64,000 nucleotides of DNA from Akkermansia sp. (GTDB taxonomy: Bacteria; Verrucomicrobiota; Verrucomicrobiia; Verrucomicrobiales; Akkermansiaceae), in the NCBI GenBank assembly GCA_017546445.1, contig JAFYWX010000012.1:1-64000 (forward strand). The letters are read 5' to 3'. This document shows positions 61,301 through 64,000 of the stretch, in pieces (the first letter of the stretch is position 1; every line of letters begins with the position of its first letter). The notes below the pieces were generated by a model. It did no database searches, was not told where the DNA came from, and saw only the letters and a list, made by a program, of their open reading frames with translations. A program made the position numbers and the translations under genes.

Positions 61301-64000
61301 GGAGGAATCCTGCTCCATCGGTTATGCCCGCGATTCCCATGAGCCGGAGATAAAGGTTACGCCCGGGGACGGGGCTGTTGCGCTGAAGGGTGATTTCCCG
61401 CGTGCCTGCACGGCTCACCTCTTTGTGGGCTGTGGGCAGAAGCTGCGCCATGTGAATCTGCCGGTGCAGGCGGGTGAACATGCGTACCAGGTTCCTCTGC
61501 AGGAGGGCGAGGAAGGCAGCCTTTGTTTCACACTGGTGCTGCCGGCGGAGGCTCCCGGTGCGTCGGCCACTTCCTGCCAGAATGTCTGCTTTGTGCCTGT
61601 CCGCCGGTATCACCTGGAGGTGGCTCTGGATGTGCCGCAGCAGGTGTGCCGCCCGGCAGAGGTGGTCACGATTTCCGGTCGCGTGCTGGCGTCGGATAAA
61701 CCGGCAGATGCCGAGGTGACGCTCTATGCTGTGGATGCCGGCATGATGTCGGTGGCAAGGTATGACTACCCCGACCCTGAGACCTGGTTCTGCAGGCGGG
61801 ATGCCCGCAGCTTCACACTGACGAGTCCGAGGCTTGCGCTGCACAAGCCCGCCCCGCAGTCGGCGGAGGTGGAGATGCTCATGGGGTTCTGGATGGGCGA
61901 TATGGTGGGGAAGGGCTATTCTCTCTCTCCGGAGGAATCTTATGGTCACTCCGGCATGCTGGGTGCTATTTTCGGAAATATGTACCACGCCGTGGCGGAT
62001 GGCGAGCTGCGGTGCTGGTCGCTGGATACCCAGTACCAGGCTGCGGAGTGTGCTCCGGCTCCGGTGGTGCCTTGCATGGCCGCCGGGACCCGGTCCGGAA
62101 GTGGCGTTTATTACTCTAAGAAAAAGAGCATTCGCGGCATGGATGATGAGGAGTACGAAGGCGAGGATGATGAAGGCCCTGCTGAATTCTGCTGCTATGT
62201 TCCCCCGGCAATGAAAGAGGGGACGGAACAGCCGCGGCTGCGCACGAACTTCTGTCCTGTGGCCGTGTGGAAGGGTGCACTGAAAACGGATGCCGAGGGC
62301 CGTTTCTCGGCAGAAGTGACGTTGCCCGACACGCTGACTACCTATGAGGTCATTGCCGTGGCGGTGGATCGCAGCGGCAAGCGTTTCGGCACGAAGAAGG
62401 GTGAGTTCACGGTGGCTCTGCCGGTGATGCTCACGCCCGGTACACCGCTCTTCATGAGCCTGGGGGATGAACTGCGCCTGCCGCTTTCCATTGTGAACAA
62501 CACGGATGAAGCCGGTACCTGGACAGTCACGCTGGAGGGGGCCGAGACCCCGCAGGAAATCACGCTTGAGGCCCGCAGCAGCGGCACGCTCTACTTCAAC
62601 TTCAAGGCCGCAGCGGAGGGCGAGCAGAAACTGCGCTGGACAGCGCAGGGCAAGCCCGGCAGCGATGCGGTGCAGGGCGAGTTCTCCGTGCGTTTCCCCG
62701 CGCCGGTGCTGAAGGAAACGCACCGGCTGGCCCTCAGCCCCGGCGATGCGGCGGTGCAGCTGGCCTCTCTGCTGGGCAGCGAGGTGGGCTCGGCGACCCG
62801 TGGCGAGCTGGAGCTGGTGGCATCGGCGAATCCGCTGCTGCATCTGGCCGGTGCGGCGGATTATCTGCTGGAATACCCCTACGGCTGCACCGAGCAGCGG
62901 GCTTCGGCGCTGATTCCCTGGCTGCTGTATGATGAGCTGGCTCCCTTCTGCCCGAAACTGGCACAGACCCGCCCGGAGGAGGTGAAGAAGGTAGTGGAGA
63001 AGGCCATTGCTGACCTGCTGCCGCGCCAGTGCGAGGACGGCGGCCTGTCCTTCTGGGGCGGGTGGAATCATTCCTGCCTCTGGGCCACGGCTCATGCCGG
63101 CTATGTGCTCAAACTGGCGCAGGAAAAGGGCTACGAAGTGCCGCAGGAGGCCATGGATAAGCTCTACCGCTACCTTTGGTGGACTCCGTACAGCAATGCC
63201 TCGGCCCGCACCCGCTTTGCCATTGCCCGCACCCGTGGAAAGACCGGGCAGATGAAGGATATTCTGCGCGAGATGCTGAAGCCGGAGGAGGAAGACTTTG
63301 AGTTCCCGCTGCTGGGTCGCGAGACTCGCGCCGCCATGCAGTTCATGCTGAGCATGCTGGAGAATCCGGATGGCGCCGATGCTGCGTTCCGCACCTGGCT
63401 GCGCACCGCCGGCCGCGATTACCGCCATGGCACCACGCAGGGCAATGCCTGGAATCTCTTTGCTCTGGTGGAATACCTGAAACTGAAGAAGGAGCAGGGC
63501 ACTGCTGCCAGTCTGGTGCTGCAGGATGGCTCTCAGCAGTCCCTGGACAAGGGGGCCACGGTGGTGCCGCTGCCCTGGCAGCCCGGGCAGGAGATGAAGG
63601 CGCTGCCCACGGCTCTTTCCGCCGCAGCGGGCACGGTGTATGCCACGCTGCGCGTGCGTGCGCTGCCGGATACGACCGATTACCCCGGCGTGACGGAGCG
63701 CGGCCTGCAGGTGACGCGCCTGTATGAGACCAAGGGGGCCGATGGGGTGTGGCGTCCGGCAACGTCCTTCAAGGTAGGCGACGTGGTGCGCGTGACGCTG
63801 ACCTGTGCCAAGGTGGCGGATGAGCACAAATACCTGGTGCTGGAGGATTATCTGCCCGCCTGCATGGAGGCCATCAACCCCGAGGTGACGAGCCAGGCTG
63901 CCGGTCTGGAGCCCATGCCATGGAGCCTGGCTTTCGACCACCGCGAGTATCTGGCCGACCGCGTGCGCGGCTTCTGCACCCGCTGGGGCGGACGCGATTT
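58311..64000 (+). CDS. Alpha-2-macroglobulin-like protein, 3' end outside window
   Basis: At least 1896 residues, open to the last base; I translated this frame directly because it has no stop in the window. N-terminus MLRYLLILFGFAAC is a signal with possible lipid-anchored Cys14 (lipobox FAAC). MG-type domains follow; DRPLYRPGDTV begins at 702 (MG3-like). A low-complexity insert with KKKS and acidic repeats (about 1260-1295) lies near the bait region. Then AVWKGALKTDAEGRFSAE and LPDTLTTYEVIAVA precede the thioester domain with an intact CTEQ (Cys1526). It would trap attacking proteases in the periplasm, as proposed for YfhM. The usual partner gene, a penicillin-binding protein 1C, would lie beyond the window. 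Confidence 0.9.
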   Translation, partial: MLRYLLILFGFAACSLGASEQPECPRVYEDTYAREHRLYFLEPLVSQTVVSNGTSADKSAYTEEDLGRHIFTLTGDDKHKPITRWMDQNRLEIRYPKGTSCKTEYKFQIKPGTTYLGGAPVVARELALRMPPGRLSGRRIMDERGMGIVVCPRTLDSREDMEFSAQKHPRFVFRRARRGFWTDARYYIDCVEGVVEPAYLKQGLIPASLRVLADKGEAVWKPLKQNSVLPGHVVVRPGKPLDQDDEWHLLVVPREGDGFSGEDPICRQATPEPELGTGVQWRLSDDKKKYLLEVFFSEPMALADMPALFDRMKLMVGTREATPAGRGRKKLQMDGYTLEFRYAGVSEVEPVEADDGGYREVSEDEEEDKPKLSYTPQGVVEGFLIEVSSAAPALLDVVLPADTKSHLGFSCTSEHRHRISLNPAAPVLKAGDTIILPARGDRTLRLLYTNVSGVQVNAWKLAHEMTATAFGFNLSNTVAVTKHRLVYDVLNAREWRGYRLSENTSGEVEEALDSAVKTERRHAARSRKVLEGATAFPACRLQAGQGDMLQSGELQLKLDDATGGMPAPGMYLLRLQHQANPQVRSALRLLNRAEESLDAHQDVLVQVTDLNVTFGKDAILVNRYSDGKPVPHAVLSWLDSENKPHQLSIRDGIGWFPKDCPNGRRAWVHADDDVVMTTFPYSSSYGDRIAKADKPATMLVLDRPLYRPGDTVNVRGVLRLRKADGSCALPAEKVAKVIFYRPDGTELETRELSLGDYGAFETSFTLPTGEDDVTGLYDIRVECGDFRESTNANCQVFRRDAFKTTLDVEVDPVAPQKFTVRVSAVDYSGTPLGGARCELEVDGEKHPLTLDAEGKATLTLPVTEEMRKSGDISVGGSVVNDREEYVTLPADCPNIYPADFHIDLELDRIKLYDSRTDEVLGREQRVQLQLVEEEEKPLPGANGLGYVKKQKKVLWSGEVTVPANSELGVPLPVNAEEWRGKAHELVASGTDAEGRRVEESCSIGYARDSHEPEIKVTPGDGAVALKGDFPRACTAHLFVGCGQKLRHVNLPVQAGEHAYQVPLQEGEEGSLCFTLVLPAEAPGASATSCQNVCFVPVRRYHLEVALDVPQQVCRPAEVVTISGRVLASDKPADAEVTLYAVDAGMMSVARYDYPDPETWFCRRDARSFTLTSPRLALHKPAPQSAEVEMLMGFWMGDMVGKGYSLSPEESYGHSGMLGAIFGNMYHAVADGELRCWSLDTQYQAAECAPAPVVPCMAAGTRSGSGVYYSKKKSIRGMDDEEYEGEDDEGPAEFCCYVPPAMKEGTEQPRLRTNFCPVAVWKGALKTDAEGRFSAEVTLPDTLTTYEVIAVAVDRSGKRFGTKKGEFTVALPVMLTPGTPLFMSLGDELRLPLSIVNNTDEAGTWTVTLEGAETPQEITLEARSSGTLYFNFKAAAEGEQKLRWTAQGKPGSDAVQGEFSVRFPAPVLKETHRLALSPGDAAVQLASLLGSEVGSATRGELELVASANPLLHLAGAADYLLEYPYGCTEQRASALIPWLLYDELAPFCPKLAQTRPEEVKKVVEKAIADLLPRQCEDGGLSFWGGWNHSCLWATAHAGYVLKLAQEKGYEVPQEAMDKLYRYLWWTPYSNASARTRFAIARTRGKTGQMKDILREMLKPEEEDFEFPLLGRETRAAMQFMLSMLENPDGADAAFRTWLRTAGRDYRHGTTQGNAWNLFALVEYLKLKKEQGTAASLVLQDGSQQSLDKGATVVPLPWQPGQEMKALPTALSAAAGTVYATLRVRALPDTTDYPGVTERGLQVTRLYETKGADGVWRPATSFKVGDVVRVTLTCAKVADEHKYLVLEDYLPACMEAINPEVTSQAAGLEPMPWSLAFDHREYLADRVRGFCTRWGGRD

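Noticed and set aside
60675..63941. 1088-codon open frame antisense to the alpha-2-macroglobulin-like gene
   Set aside because: The plus strand in this stretch encodes clear macroglobulin motifs including the thioester; the antisense product is Arg/His/Gln-rich noise.

Overview
The window looks like chromosome from a Gram-negative, host-associated Verrucomicrobiota bacterium, most like Akkermansia or a close relative. This is inferred from gene content and style: an F1Fo ATP synthase operon without atpI, many signal-peptide proteins of unknown family, outer-membrane proteins (one LpxR-like lipid A deacylase), a clade-3-type catalase, a formate/nitrite-type channel, ankyrin and Sel1 proteins, and genes with almost no Shine-Dalgarno sequences. 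No species-level marker such as rRNA is present.

Layout. 1-3.0 kb: an MFS transporter cut by the window edge, a small membrane-protein gene bracketed by a 55-bp direct repeat, and catalase. 3.2-12.1 kb: a half-length DapF relative without its catalytic cysteine, shikimate kinase, a carboxyltransferase (OadA/PycB type) without a biotin domain, two paralogous secreted proteins around a lipoprotein that joins ankyrin repeats to a DnaJ-type cysteine-rich region, tyrosyl-tRNA synthetase and HtpG. 12.1-15.5 kb: an SDR enzyme, small lineage-specific genes and a ROK-like repressor. 15.6-30.3 kb: CTP synthase, a sodium:solute symporter, ribosomal protein S1, an outer-membrane protein, tRNA-Thr(TGU), a two-lobed secreted aspartic protease, a WecG/TagA glycosyltransferase, an FNT channel, TadA and YbeY, an LpxR-like protein, and a ResB/CcsA pair. 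30.3-38.6 kb: ankyrin proteins, topoisomerase IV subunit A, a Sel1 protein, an Aas-like acyl-ACP synthetase, and a REP-associated transposase with an extra C-terminal domain. 38.6-47.6 kb: the ATP synthase operon atpBEFHAGDC on the minus strand, then RseP and a partner. 47.7-54.8 kb: an orphan promoter-terminator unit, then a six-gene, tightly coupled operon of exported proteins of unknown function with more secreted unknowns beside it. 54.8-56 kb: a small AT-rich island with repeated leaders and broken genes. 56-64 kb: a PIN-domain protein with duplicated C-terminal repeats and a large alpha-2-macroglobulin-like protein that runs off the end. This last gene has no stop codon inside the window.

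Two themes recur. First, promoters are easy to read (TTGnnn, 16-18 bp, TAnnnT, with TAGAAT common). At eight genes the -10 box lies only 6-7 bases before the start codon, which predicts leaderless mRNAs. Second, a palindromic REP sequence, CGGGACT-NN-AGTCCCG followed by a TGCYYCGA-like tail, occurs five times. Two inverted copies flank the N-terminal transposase domain of the REP-associated transposase, and one of them is translated inside that gene.

The best candidates for something undescribed are the REP-embedded transposase fusion, the six-gene exported-protein operon (47.8-52.3 kb), the lipoprotein with ankyrin and DnaJ-type cysteine motifs, and the candidate small RNA at about 47.7 kb.
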